In this document: one piece after another, positions 14,171 to 22,430 of the stretch
Position numbering within the stretch: the stretch's first letter is position 1
Layout of the letters: every line of letters begins with the position of its first letter
Source of the DNA: Miniphocaeibacter sp012841535
GTDB lineage: Bacteria > Bacillota > Clostridia > Tissierellales > Peptoniphilaceae
Assembly: GCF_049274025.1 (NCBI RefSeq)
Contig: NZ_JBASRV010000053.1
Length of the DNA: 24,022 nucleotides
Reading direction: 5' to 3' (one strand)
The notes under the pieces: generated by a model
What the model was told of the DNA's origin: nothing
Seen by the model: only the letters and a program-made list of their open reading frames with translations
Databases searched by the model: none
Translations under genes and position numbers: made by a program

Positions 14171-14899
14171 ATGAAAGTAGTTGTTTGTAAAGATTATAAC
14201 GAAATGTCTAAAATAGGAGCAAATATTATAATAACTGAAATGTTAAAGAAGGATGTGTTCAAAATAGGATTAGCAACCGGTTCTACACCAAAGAAAATGT
14301 ACGAATATTTAATTGAGGCGTATGAAAATAAAGTTATATCATTTAAAAATGTATTATCCGTAAACTTAGATGAATATGTTGGAATAGATTTCAATGATAA
14401 TAATAGTTACCATAAATTTATGTTTGATAATTTATTTAATCATGTTGATATTAATAAAGAAAATATTTTTATTCCTACGCCAAAAGAAAATGAGTTAGAG
14501 AAATCTGTAGAGGAATATAATAGGATTTTAGACAAAATAGGTAAAAGAAATTTACAAGTATTAGGTATGGGAAACAATGGACATATAGCATTTAATGAAC
14601 CAAGTAACAAATTAAATTTAAGAACATCTGTAGTAAATCTTAAGAAAGAAACTATTGAGGCTAATTCAAGGTTTTTTGAATCAGAGGAGGAAGTACCTAC
14701 AAAAGCTATGAGCATGGGAATAGCAGATGCAACAAATGCAGACGTTATTTTAGTTATGGCTAGTGGTAAGGGGAAACATTATGCAGTTAAAAAATTAATA
14801 AATACAGAAGTAGTTGACTTAGAATTTCCTGCTTCAGTATTAAAATTAAAAGAAAATGTGATCTTATTAGTGGATAAAGAAGCTTATAGTGGAGAGTAA
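14171..14899 (+). CDS. nagB: Glucosamine-6-phosphate deaminase (or galactosamine-6-phosphate deaminase)
   Basis: A 242-residue sugar-phosphate isomerase/deaminase, normally turning glucosamine 6-phosphate into fructose 6-phosphate and ammonia. It shows LATGSTPKKMYEYL (34-47), the ring-opening/proton-transfer D67 in VNLDEYVG, and H138 with E143 in GMGNNGHIAFNEP; N136 stands where E. coli has D141, which is normal for Gram-positive NagB. DVPT-like EVPTKAMSMGI and the late FPASVLKLK are also present. Length matches Gram-positive NagB, without the E. coli allosteric extension. It lies between the kinase and a mannitol-type PTS rather than beside nagA or a GlcNAc transporter, so the substrate may be an amino sugar phosphate made from a PTS-imported compound, possibly with galacto configuration. 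AGGAGAG is its RBS. Confidence 0.85.
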   Translation: MKVVVCKDYNEMSKIGANIIITEMLKKDVFKIGLATGSTPKKMYEYLIEAYENKVISFKNVLSVNLDEYVGIDFNDNNSYHKFMFDNLFNHVDINKENIFIPTPKENELEKSVEEYNRILDKIGKRNLQVLGMGNNGHIAFNEPSNKLNLRTSVVNLKKETIEANSRFFESEEEVPTKAMSMGIADATNADVILVMASGKGKHYAVKKLINTEVVDLEFPASVLKLKENVILLVDKEAYSGE

Positions 14900-14910
14900 A
14901 GGAGAGTATT

Positions 14911-16338
14911 ATGAAAAAAGAAAATAAAGCTAAAGCCAGTATTCAAAAATTTGGTGGTACATTAAGTGGAATGGTTATGCCTAATATAGGTGCATTTATT
15001 GCATGGGGTTTAGTTACAGCTATATTTTTGGAAACAGGGTGGTGGCCAAATGAAAAAATAGCAACGATTATTGGACCAATGTTAAACTATCTGTTACCTA
15101 TATTAATTGGTTATACCGGAGGTAAAATATTTTATGATACAAGAGGAGGAGTTGTAGGGGCAATAGCTACTATGGGAGTTATAGTAGGTTCTGACATACC
15201 TATGTTTTTAGGAGCTATGATAATGGGACCAATAGGAGCTTTTTGTATAAAAAAATTTGATTCATTATTTGAAGGAAAAATAAAACCTGGATTTGAAATG
15301 TTAATTAATAATTTTTCGGCAGGTATAATAGGCTTTATATTATTACTAGTAGCATTTTTTGGTATAGGACCAATTATTCAAGTAATAACTAATATATTAA
15401 GCACAGGAGTAGATTTTTTAGTAACAAAAAAATTAATTCCTTTAACTAGTATATTCATAGAGCCGGCAAAAGTATTATTCTTAAACAATGCAGTAAATCA
15501 TGGAATTTTAACACCAATAGGAACAGCTCAAGTTCAAGAGTTTGGTAAGTCGATATTGTATTTATTAGAAGCAAATCCAGGGGCAGGACTGGGTATTCTA
15601 TTAGCATATTCCTTTTTCGGAAAGGGAACAGCTAAACAAACAGCACCAGGAGTTGCGATAATACATTTCTTCGGGGGAATACATGAAGTATACTTTCCTT
15701 ATATTTTAATGAAACCAATAATGATCTTAGCAGCAATTGCAGGTAGTATGTCAGGAATATTTATATTCCAATTATTTAATGTAGGATTAGTTTCACCGGC
15801 ATCTCCTGGAAGTATCATAGCAATACTGTCTGTTTCAGCCAAAACGGATTATATAGGGTTAATATTGGGGATCCTTGTTTCAATAGCTGTTTCATTTATA
15901 ATAGGTTCAATTATTTTAAAATCAAGTAAAAAAGAAGATATAGATCTAGAAACTGCCACAGCACAAAAAGATAGTATGAAAAAAGAAAGTAAAGGAATAA
16001 ATAATAAAAAGTTAGAAGTTAAGAATATTATAGCTAAATTAGAAGATATAGATGCTGATAAGATTAAGAAAATAGTTGTAGCGTGTGATGCAGGCATGGG
16101 AAGTTCAGCAATGGGAGCATCAATATTAAATGATAAGATTAAAAATCAAGGTATAGAAGGAATAATCGTAAAAAATTATTCAATTCCTAATATACCAGAA
16201 GATACGGATATAGTAATTACTCATGAGTCATTAACAGAAAGAGCCTACAAACAAATTCCAACAGCCTATCATTTTTCAGTAGATAACTTTTTATCTAATG
16301 ATATATACGATAAGATTGCAGAACATCTAAATAAATAG
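14911..16338 (+). CDS. PTS mannitol-type EIICB component (MtlA/CmtA-like)
   Basis: A 475-residue membrane permease with fused EIIB domain. The EIIC part (1-338) carries the hallmarks of the mannitol class: NNAVNHGILTPIG with H197 (H195 in E. coli MtlA) and GGIHEVYFPYILM (255-267). A charged linker (339-383) leads to EIIB, whose phosphocysteine C392 lies in VVACDAGMGSSAMGAS. It imports a polyol as its phosphate, using phosphate from the separate EIIA gene next door. No mtlD (mannitol-1-phosphate dehydrogenase) is present; instead a YggP/SorE-type dehydrogenase follows, as in the E. coli cmtAB-yggP locus. The substrate is therefore not necessarily mannitol. AAAGGAGAG seven bases before the ATG is the RBS. 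Confidence 0.88.
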   Translation: MKKENKAKASIQKFGGTLSGMVMPNIGAFIAWGLVTAIFLETGWWPNEKIATIIGPMLNYLLPILIGYTGGKIFYDTRGGVVGAIATMGVIVGSDIPMFLGAMIMGPIGAFCIKKFDSLFEGKIKPGFEMLINNFSAGIIGFILLLVAFFGIGPIIQVITNILSTGVDFLVTKKLIPLTSIFIEPAKVLFLNNAVNHGILTPIGTAQVQEFGKSILYLLEANPGAGLGILLAYSFFGKGTAKQTAPGVAIIHFFGGIHEVYFPYILMKPIMILAAIAGSMSGIFIFQLFNVGLVSPASPGSIIAILSVSAKTDYIGLILGILVSIAVSFIIGSIILKSSKKEDIDLETATAQKDSMKKESKGINNKKLEVKNIIAKLEDIDADKIKKIVVACDAGMGSSAMGASILNDKIKNQGIEGIIVKNYSIPNIPEDTDIVITHESLTERAYKQIPTAYHFSVDNFLSNDIYDKIAEHLNK

Positions 16339-16356
16339 TTTAAACTGGGAGGGAAA

Positions 16357-16779
16357 ATGGAGTTATTAAAAAAAGAAAATATATTCATAAACAAAAAATT
16401 CAATAATAACGAGGAAGTTATTGATTTTATAGGAGATATTTTCTATAAACAAGGATATACAGAAAAAGAATATAAAGAAGGAATGAAATTAAAAGAAAAG
16501 GAATTTTGTACAAATATTGGTAATGGAGTAGCAATTCCACATGGAACTAATGACTCTAAGGAATATATAAATGAATCAGGAATTGTAGTAATAACTATTA
16601 GAGAAGGAATATTATGGGGTGAAGAAAAAGCTTATTTAGTAATAGGAATAGCAGGAGTAGATGATGAACATATAGGAATATTATCAAAGATAGCAATAAA
16701 GGTTGCAGATAAATCATTTGTAGACACTCTTGTTTCTACTGATGATGTAGATTTACTATATAATACTTTTATAGAATAA
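16357..16779 (+). CDS. PTS mannitol-type EIIA component (MtlF/CmtB-like)
   Basis: A 140-residue cytoplasmic EIIA of the fructose/mannitol class. The phosphorylated histidine is H62 in GVAIPHGTND, preceded by the typical helix with REKE-like KLKEKEFCTNIGNG. It takes phosphate from HPr and hands it to C392 of the EIICB encoded 18 bases upstream. Size and context agree with MtlF/CmtB; the typical separate-EIIA arrangement of Gram-positive mannitol systems is kept. It has a strong GGGAGGG RBS. Confidence 0.9.
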   Translation: MELLKKENIFINKKFNNNEEVIDFIGDIFYKQGYTEKEYKEGMKLKEKEFCTNIGNGVAIPHGTNDSKEYINESGIVVITIREGILWGEEKAYLVIGIAGVDDEHIGILSKIAIKVADKSFVDTLVSTDDVDLLYNTFIE

Positions 16780-16790
16780 TTGGAGGGAAA

Positions 16791-18056
16791 ATGAAAACTA
16801 AAGCTTTAAGGATGTATGGAGCCGATGATATTAGATTAGAAGAATTTGAATTACCGGAAATAAAGGATGATGAAATATTAGTAAAGGTTGTAACAGATAG
16901 TATTTGTATGTCTACCTATAAGCTAGTAAAACAAGGTAAAAAACATAAGAGAGCTCCTCAAAATATTGATACCAATCCGGTTATATTAGGACATGAATTT
17001 GCAGGAGATATAGTTAAGGTTGGTAAAAAATGGCAAGATCAATTTAAACCTGGTCAAAAATTTGCTCAACAACCGGCATTAAATTATAAAGGCAGCTTAG
17101 CTTCACCAGGTTATTCATATGAGTTTTTTGGTGGTGATTGTACTTATTGTATAATTCCTCCAGAAGTTATGGAATTAGGTTGTTTATTAAACTATGATGG
17201 AGAAAGTTACTTTGAGGCTTCATTAGGAGAGCCAATGAGCTGTATAATTGGTGGATATCATGCTAATTATCATACAAATAAACAAAATTATGATCATGAG
17301 ATGGGAATAAAAAAAGGTGGAAATGTAATAATTCTTGGTGGAATAGGACCAATGGGTTTGGGAGCTGTAAGTTATGGTTTATATACAGATAAAAAACCAA
17401 AAAGAATTGTAGTAACTGCAACAAATGATGAAAAAATAGAAAGAGCAAAAAGAGTTTTGTCAATAGAAAATGCTAAGAATAAAGGTGTAGAGTTAATATA
17501 TGTAAATGTAAAGGGAATGACTAAGGAAGAACAAATTAAAAAATTGATGGATATAACTGATGGTTATGGCTATGATGATGTATTTGTGTATATTCCATAT
17601 GAAGAAGTAGCTGAAGTTGGAGACTCTATATTAGCTTTTGATGGTTGTTTAAATTTTTTTGCAGGACCAACAAACAAGGATTTTGTAGCAAATATGAACT
17701 TATACAATGTACACTATACAAGCACTCATATAATGGGAACTACAGGTGGAAATACTGATGATTTAAAAGAAGCATTAGATTTATCAGCAAAAGGAGTGAT
17801 AAAACCATCTGTAATGATAACACATATAGGTGGATTGGATAGCGCAGCAGATACAACGTTGAATCTTCCCAATATACCGGGTGGGAAAAAATTAATATAT
17901 ACTCATTTGGAAATGCCTTTAACTGCAATTGAAGACTTTGAAGAAAAAGGAAAAGAAGAGGAAATTTTTAAGATCTTAGATGAAATATGTAAAAAACATG
18001 ATGGATTATGGAACACAGAAGCTGAAAAAGCATTATTTGAATATTATAACTTATAA
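16791..18056 (+). CDS. Zinc-type MDR dehydrogenase, SorE/YggP-like sugar-phosphate reductase
   Basis: A 421-residue medium-chain dehydrogenase/reductase. C39 (SICMSTYK) and H68-E69 (LGHEFAG) sit at the catalytic zinc positions, GEPMSC (146-151) at the second-shell site, and the nucleotide-binding GGIGPMGLGAV (183-193) begins the Rossmann fold. The four-cysteine structural zinc loop of classical alcohol dehydrogenases is missing, as in SorE (L-sorbose-1-phosphate reductase) and E. coli YggP. The long C-terminus (about 390-421) is also typical of that group. YggP is encoded beside the cryptic mannitol PTS CmtAB in E. coli, the same association as here, so it probably oxidises or reduces the phosphorylated product of this PTS. 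Substrate and direction are not known. It starts 11 bases after the EIIA gene, with TTGGAGGG as RBS. Confidence 0.82.
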   Translation: MKTKALRMYGADDIRLEEFELPEIKDDEILVKVVTDSICMSTYKLVKQGKKHKRAPQNIDTNPVILGHEFAGDIVKVGKKWQDQFKPGQKFAQQPALNYKGSLASPGYSYEFFGGDCTYCIIPPEVMELGCLLNYDGESYFEASLGEPMSCIIGGYHANYHTNKQNYDHEMGIKKGGNVIILGGIGPMGLGAVSYGLYTDKKPKRIVVTATNDEKIERAKRVLSIENAKNKGVELIYVNVKGMTKEEQIKKLMDITDGYGYDDVFVYIPYEEVAEVGDSILAFDGCLNFFAGPTNKDFVANMNLYNVHYTSTHIMGTTGGNTDDLKEALDLSAKGVIKPSVMITHIGGLDSAADTTLNLPNIPGGKKLIYTHLEMPLTAIEDFEEKGKEEEIFKILDEICKKHDGLWNTEAEKALFEYYNL

Positions 18057-18111
18057 AAACTAAAAAAACTCTTAATTTTAATAGGTTAAAATAATAAAGA
18101 TTTATATTTTT

Positions 18112-18216
18112 TATATTAATTTTCATATATGATACAATATAATTATTAATAGTTATAAGTGGATTTAACTATTTTATATTTAATTAGGAGGTATTTGATT
18201 AATGCTAGTATCAGCA
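18112..18216 (+). promoter_or_regulatory. Duplicated fba-type promoter, RBS and first five codons
   Basis: This segment aligns with the region before and at the start of the aldolase gene (21431-21533): TACAAT (18133-18138) with TG one base upstream equals the fba extended -10, then a similar 60-base leader, AGGAGGTATTT, and an identical 15-base ATGCTAGTATCAGCA (18202-18216) encoding MLVSA. The match stops abruptly where regulator sequence begins. It likely serves as the promoter for cluster 2. No good -35 is visible. Confidence 0.7.
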
Positions 18217-18599
18217 ACGGACTAATGCATCTTGAAGAACTAATGAAATATAATATTAACTCCTATTTAATAGGTGGTCATATAAAAAAATCTACAAAGG
18301 CTCTAGTAGGTTCTATTGCTTTAAACAATTTAAAGACAGTTAATTTTTCCAAGGCCTTTATAGGAGCAAATGGAATAGATGTTGAGTATGGTGTAACGAC
18401 ACCGGATATTGAAGAAGCCAGTATTAAAAGCAAAGCAATAGAAAATTCCTTAAAAGCATATATTCTTGCAGATGAAACTAAATTTGGAAAGGTATATTTT
18501 TCTAAAATAGCAGAACTAAGACAAGGAACTATTATAACAAATGATATAGGTAAGATAAGTGATGAAATTAAGAAGAAAGCTAAAATACTAGGAGCTTAA
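18217..18599 (+). pseudogene. C-terminal fragment of the DeoR-type regulator, fused to an fba start
   Basis: From 18219 the sequence aligns without gaps to the regulator at 12501-13244 (offset 5355), but only from its residue 121 on. The winged HTH and the first half of the sensor domain are absent, so it cannot bind DNA as the parent does. The fba-derived start codon at 18202 would give only MLVSATD before a TAA at 18223. That TAA overlaps an in-frame ATG (18225-18227, sequence TAATG), which could restart translation and give a 124-residue sensor fragment. The fragment has no internal stop or frameshift, which suggests a recent event or some selection, for example for coupling to the kinase gene one base downstream. 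The most likely origin is a deletion between a lost fba copy and a second regulator copy. Confidence 0.8.
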
Positions 18600-19501
18600 G
18601 ATGATTTATACAACAACATTAAATCCTTCTATTGACTATATTGTGAAAGTTTTAAACTTTAAAGAAGGTGAAACAAATAGGTCTCATTATGAAATGAAAA
18701 TTCCCGGTGGAAAGGGAATTATGGTATCGAAACTTTTAAACAATTTAGGTATTAATTCACATAATATAGGTTTTGTTGGTGGATTTACAGGAGATTTTAT
18801 AGAAAAATCTTTAAAGGAAATAGGAATAGGAACGGATTTTACAAAAATAAAAGATGATTCAAGAATAAATGTAAAACTCAAAACAAAAATAGAAACGGAA
18901 ATCAATGCAAAAGGTCCGAAAATAAGACCAGAAGAAGAAAATGATTTTTTTGGAAAAATTAAAAATATTAAAGAAGATGATTTAGTTGTTTTATCAGGCA
19001 GTATTCCAAATTCTTTAAGTAATGATTTCTATGAAAGAATAGTAGTTGAATTAAATAAAAAAAATATTCAGTTTATTATTGACACTACAGGAAAAAAGTT
19101 ACTTAGGGTTTTAAAGTACAAACCTTTTTTAATTAAACCAAATAAAAAAGAACTAGAGGATTTATTTGATGTAGAAGTAAATAGTCTTGAAGAAATAATT
19201 ATTTATGGAAAAAAACTATTAGACCTAGGAGCTAAAAATGTAATAGTTTCTTTAGGTGCACAAGGAGCAGTATTTGTTAATAAATTCATGTCGATATACG
19301 CTCCGGCAATTAAAGGGAAATTAGTAAACAGTGTTGGTGCAGGGGATTCTATGGTAGGCGGTTTTATATTTGGTATAGAAAACGAACTTTCAGTAGAAGA
19401 ATCATTTAAGTGGGCAGTAGCATCTGGAACAGCAACAGCTTTTTCAGAAGATATAGGTAGTAGAAAATTTATAGAGGAAATGTATAGTAAAGTTACATTA
19501 A
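18219..19501 (+). repeat. Imperfect direct repeat, regulator-kinase block, copy 2
   Basis: Second copy of the block at 12864-14146. The left end is a sharp junction with fba leader sequence; the right end fades near the kinase stop. Many third-position differences show that the two copies have diverged for some time. Confidence 0.85.
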
Positions 19502-19512
19502 TAAAAAAATAA
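18601..19512 (+). CDS. fruK: PfkB-family kinase, 1-phosphofructokinase, copy 2
   Basis: A 303-residue paralogue of the kinase at 13246, very similar along its whole length. The catalytic D249 (NSVGAGDSMVGG), D12 and R88 are kept, as is the unusual M41 in PGGKGIMVS in place of the usual asparagine. Differences cluster in surface stretches (for example around residues 96-117 and the last ten residues). Directly followed by a fructose-type EIIABC, it is the better candidate for the true fructose-1-phosphate kinase: fructose enters as fructose 1-phosphate and leaves as fructose 1,6-bisphosphate. The RBS TAGGAG lies in the end of the regulator fragment, one base upstream, so translation of the fragment may help that of the kinase. 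Confidence 0.88.
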   Translation: MIYTTTLNPSIDYIVKVLNFKEGETNRSHYEMKIPGGKGIMVSKLLNNLGINSHNIGFVGGFTGDFIEKSLKEIGIGTDFTKIKDDSRINVKLKTKIETEINAKGPKIRPEEENDFFGKIKNIKEDDLVVLSGSIPNSLSNDFYERIVVELNKKNIQFIIDTTGKKLLRVLKYKPFLIKPNKKELEDLFDVEVNSLEEIIIYGKKLLDLGAKNVIVSLGAQGAVFVNKFMSIYAPAIKGKLVNSVGAGDSMVGGFIFGIENELSVEESFKWAVASGTATAFSEDIGSRKFIEEMYSKVTLIKK

Positions 19513-19522
19513 AGGAGCTATT

Positions 19523-21427
19523 ATGGAAATTAGAGATTTATTAAAAAAAGATTTAATAATAATGAATTTAAAATCTTCAACAAAAGAATCAGTTATAGAT
19601 GAAATGATAGATCAATTATATTTATATAATATTATTTCAAATAAAGAAGTATTTAAAAATGAAATAATGAATAGAGAGAAAGCTTCATCAACTGCTTTGG
19701 GAAAAGGTGTAGCAATGCCTCATGCAAAGACTTCAGTAGTAAATACTCCTGCAGTTGTATTTGCAAAATCAGACAATGGTTTAGATTTTGAGTCTTTAGA
19801 CGGGGAATTAAGCTATTTGTTTTTTATGATTGCAGCACCAGCAGGAGCGAATGAAACCCATATAGAAACATTGGCTAAATTATCAAAATTAATACTTAAA
19901 GAGGACTTTGTCGAAAAGTTAAAAAATGCAAAAACTCCAGAAGAAGTATTAAAGATTATTGATGAAGAACAGGAAGAAAAAGCTAAAACAGAACAAACAA
20001 TAGAAGATAGGAATAAGCCTTTTATAGTAGCAGTAACAGCTTGTCCAACAGGTATAGCTCATACTTACATGGCACAGGAAGCCTTGGAAGAAAAAGCTGA
20101 AAAATTAGGAGTTAATATAAAGGTAGAAACAAACGGTTCGGATGGTGTTAAAAATAAATTAACGAAAGAAGATATCAATAAGGCTATTGGAGTAATTGTA
20201 TCTGCTGACACAAAAGTAGAAACGAATAGATTTAGTGGTAAGAAAGTCATTGAAACACCTGTTTCAGAAGCAATAAACAAACCGGAAAGATTAATAAATA
20301 AGATATTGGAAGGAAATATTCCAATATATAAAAAATCACAGTCACAGTCTGAAGATGAGGACAGTAAAAAAGATCAGGGAATAGGTAGTAGAATTTATAA
20401 GGACATAATGAACGGAGTTTCCCATATGCTTCCATTTGTAGTAGGTGGGGGAATCTTAATGGCCTTGTCCTTCCTATTTGAAAGAACCTTAGGAAACCAA
20501 TCAACCCCATTTATATTTTTAAATACTTTAGGTGGAAATGCTTTTAATTTTCTACTTCCAATATTAGCAGGTTATATTGCCTATAGTATTGCTGATAGAC
20601 CGGCATTAATGCCAGGTATGGTAGCAGGTATTATGGCAAGCAGTGGTTTTAGTTTTATTGAAGCAGCCGAAAACCAAGCAGGAGCAGGTTTTTTAGGAGC
20701 ATTAGTAGGAGGGTTTGTAGCAGGGTATTCAATACTATTACTTAAAAAAATGACTTCTAAAATGCCAAAATCCTTTGAAGGATTAAAACCAATGTTAATT
20801 TATCCTGTATTAGGTTTATTATTAACGGGTTTTGTCATGTATATAGCAGTAAATCCTGTATTCGTAGTTATTAATAATGCAGTAAATACTTTCTTAAAAG
20901 GACTAGGAACTACAAATAAGGTTTTACTTGGAGTATTACTTGGTGGAATGATGGCTGTAGATATGGGAGGACCGGTAAACAAGGCTTCTTATGTATTTTC
21001 AACAGGAGTACTTGCAACAATAGGCGATGGAACATTTATGGCCTCATCAATGGCTGGAGGAATGGTTCCACCATTAGGAATAGCTTTAGCATCTACAATA
21101 TTTTTTAGAAATAAATTTACAGAAAAAGAAAAACAATCGGGTTTTACTAATTATTTTCTTGGACTATCATTTATAACAGAGGGAGCAATACCTTTTGCAG
21201 CGGCAGATCCTCTAAGAGTTATAGGTTCATCAATAGTTGGTTCAGCAGTAGCAGGTGGTTTAACACAGTTATTTGGAATATCCTCACCAGCTCCTCATGG
21301 AGGAATATTCGTTGTTCCTGTAATGGATTCAGCAATGAAAGCTTTATTATTTATAGCATCAGTATTAATAGGTGCAGTTATAACAGGTTTAATATATGGT
21401 GCTGCTAAAAAAAGAAATAACGAATAG
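19523..21427 (+). CDS. fruA: PTS fructose-type EIIABC
   Basis: A 634-residue three-domain permease. EIIA (1-150) has the phosphohistidine H67 in GVAMPHAKT. A charged linker leads to the fructose-type EIIB (about 166-270) with C174 in VTACPTGIAHTYMAQEAL. A second linker rich in acidic and lysine residues (277-290) precedes EIIC (about 293-630), about nine membrane segments, with GGPVNKASY and EGAIPFAAADP, the conserved substrate motifs of this class. It imports fructose (or a related sugar) as the 1-phosphate, which the kinase upstream then uses. The gene follows the kinase by ten bases with AAAGGAG as RBS. No terminator separates it from the aldolase, but an extended -10 promoter lies in the gap of 91 bases. 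Confidence 0.92.
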   Translation: MEIRDLLKKDLIIMNLKSSTKESVIDEMIDQLYLYNIISNKEVFKNEIMNREKASSTALGKGVAMPHAKTSVVNTPAVVFAKSDNGLDFESLDGELSYLFFMIAAPAGANETHIETLAKLSKLILKEDFVEKLKNAKTPEEVLKIIDEEQEEKAKTEQTIEDRNKPFIVAVTACPTGIAHTYMAQEALEEKAEKLGVNIKVETNGSDGVKNKLTKEDINKAIGVIVSADTKVETNRFSGKKVIETPVSEAINKPERLINKILEGNIPIYKKSQSQSEDEDSKKDQGIGSRIYKDIMNGVSHMLPFVVGGGILMALSFLFERTLGNQSTPFIFLNTLGGNAFNFLLPILAGYIAYSIADRPALMPGMVAGIMASSGFSFIEAAENQAGAGFLGALVGGFVAGYSILLLKKMTSKMPKSFEGLKPMLIYPVLGLLLTGFVMYIAVNPVFVVINNAVNTFLKGLGTTNKVLLGVLLGGMMAVDMGGPVNKASYVFSTGVLATIGDGTFMASSMAGGMVPPLGIALASTIFFRNKFTEKEKQSGFTNYFLGLSFITEGAIPFAAADPLRVIGSSIVGSAVAGGLTQLFGISSPAPHGGIFVVPVMDSAMKALLFIASVLIGAVITGLIYGAAKKRNNE

Positions 21428-21449
21428 TTTTTTATTAATATATAATTAT

Positions 21450-21457
21450 GATATAAT
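21450..21457 (+). promoter_or_regulatory. Extended -10 promoter of fba
   Basis: TG-A-TATAAT at 21449-21457 forms an extended -10 about 60 bases before the fba start; the -35 is weak. The G-rich RBS AGGGGG (21503-21508) follows 11 bases before the ATG. The same arrangement, in diverged form, is found at 18112-18216. Confidence 0.6.
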
Positions 21458-21518
21458 ATTTATGTTAAGACTTATAATAATATGGTAATCGTATTTAATT
21501 TTAGGGGGTATTTAATCA

Positions 21519-22382
21519 ATGCTAGTATCAGCAAAAGAAATGTTAGACAAAGCTTTAGAAGGTCATTATGCAGTAGGTCAATTTAATATTAATAACCTAG
21601 AATGGACAAAAGCAATATTAGAAACAGCACAAGAATTAAAATCACCGGTAATACTTGGAGTATCTGAAGGTGCTGGAAAATATATGACAGGTTATAAAAC
21701 CGTAGTAAAAATGGTAGAAGGAATGGTAGAAGAAATGGGAATAACAGTTCCTGTAGCTATTCATTTAGACCATGGTTCATACGAAGGAGCTAAAAAGGCA
21801 ATAGAAGCTGGCTTTACTTCAGTAATGTTTGACGGTTCACATTATTCAATAGATGAAAATGTTGAAAAAACAAAAGATATTGTTAACCTTGCACACAGTA
21901 AAGAAATATCTGTTGAAGCAGAAGTTGGTTCAATAGGTGGAGAAGAAGACGGTGTTGTTGGTACTGGTGAATTTGCAGACCCGGCAGAATGTAAAATGAT
22001 AGCTGACTTAGGAATTGATTTTCTAGCAGCAGGAATTGGAAACATTCATGGAGTATATCCTGAAAATTGGCAAGGATTAAACTTTGATGTTTTAGCAGAA
22101 ATACAAAAAGAAGTTGGTAAATTACCATTAGTATTACACGGTGGTACAGGAATACCAACAGATATGATAAAGGAAGCTATAACATTAGGAGTTTCTAAAA
22201 TCAATGTTAATACAGAATGTCAATTAGCATTTGCAGCTGCAACTAGAAAATATATAGAAGCAGGTAAGGACAAAGAAGGTAAAGGCTTTGACCCTAGAAA
22301 ATTACTTGCACCGGGAACTCAAGCTATAAAAGATACAGTAAAAGAAAAAATGGAAATTTTCGGCTCAATAGGAAAAGCATAA
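21519..22382 (+). CDS. fba: Fructose-bisphosphate aldolase, class II
   Basis: A 287-residue zinc-dependent aldolase splitting fructose 1,6-bisphosphate into dihydroxyacetone phosphate and glyceraldehyde 3-phosphate. The catalytic D84 and zinc ligand H85 lie in IHLDHGSYEG. Further zinc and phosphate sites appear as GNIHGVYPE and VLHGGTGIP, followed by INVNTEC. Length and motifs match FbaA of Gram-positive bacteria; tagatose-bisphosphate aldolases (GatY/KbaY/LacD-like class II) are close relatives and cannot be fully excluded given the tagatose-compatible kinases. The RBS is an unusual AGGGGG, 10 bases before the ATG, with spacing longer than normal. It ends the sugar region with a strong terminator and may be the cell's main glycolytic aldolase. 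Confidence 0.92.
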   Translation: MLVSAKEMLDKALEGHYAVGQFNINNLEWTKAILETAQELKSPVILGVSEGAGKYMTGYKTVVKMVEGMVEEMGITVPVAIHLDHGSYEGAKKAIEAGFTSVMFDGSHYSIDENVEKTKDIVNLAHSKEISVEAEVGSIGGEEDGVVGTGEFADPAECKMIADLGIDFLAAGIGNIHGVYPENWQGLNFDVLAEIQKEVGKLPLVLHGGTGIPTDMIKEAITLGVSKINVNTECQLAFAAATRKYIEAGKDKEGKGFDPRKLLAPGTQAIKDTVKEKMEIFGSIGKA

Positions 22383-22399
22383 AATTTTTACATTAATAA

Positions 22400-22430
22400 G
22401 GCATATAGAATATTCTATATGCTTTTTTTT
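22400..22430 (+). terminator. Terminator of fba
   Basis: A perfect 22-base palindrome centred at 22411/22412 (arms GCATATAGAAT and ATTCTATATGC) followed by eight T. It starts 18 bases past the fba stop. Confidence 0.9.

Noticed and set aside
12864..19501. Insertion sequence or transposon as the cause of the regulator-kinase duplication
   Set aside because: No transposase, terminal inverted repeats or target duplications are visible at the repeat ends.
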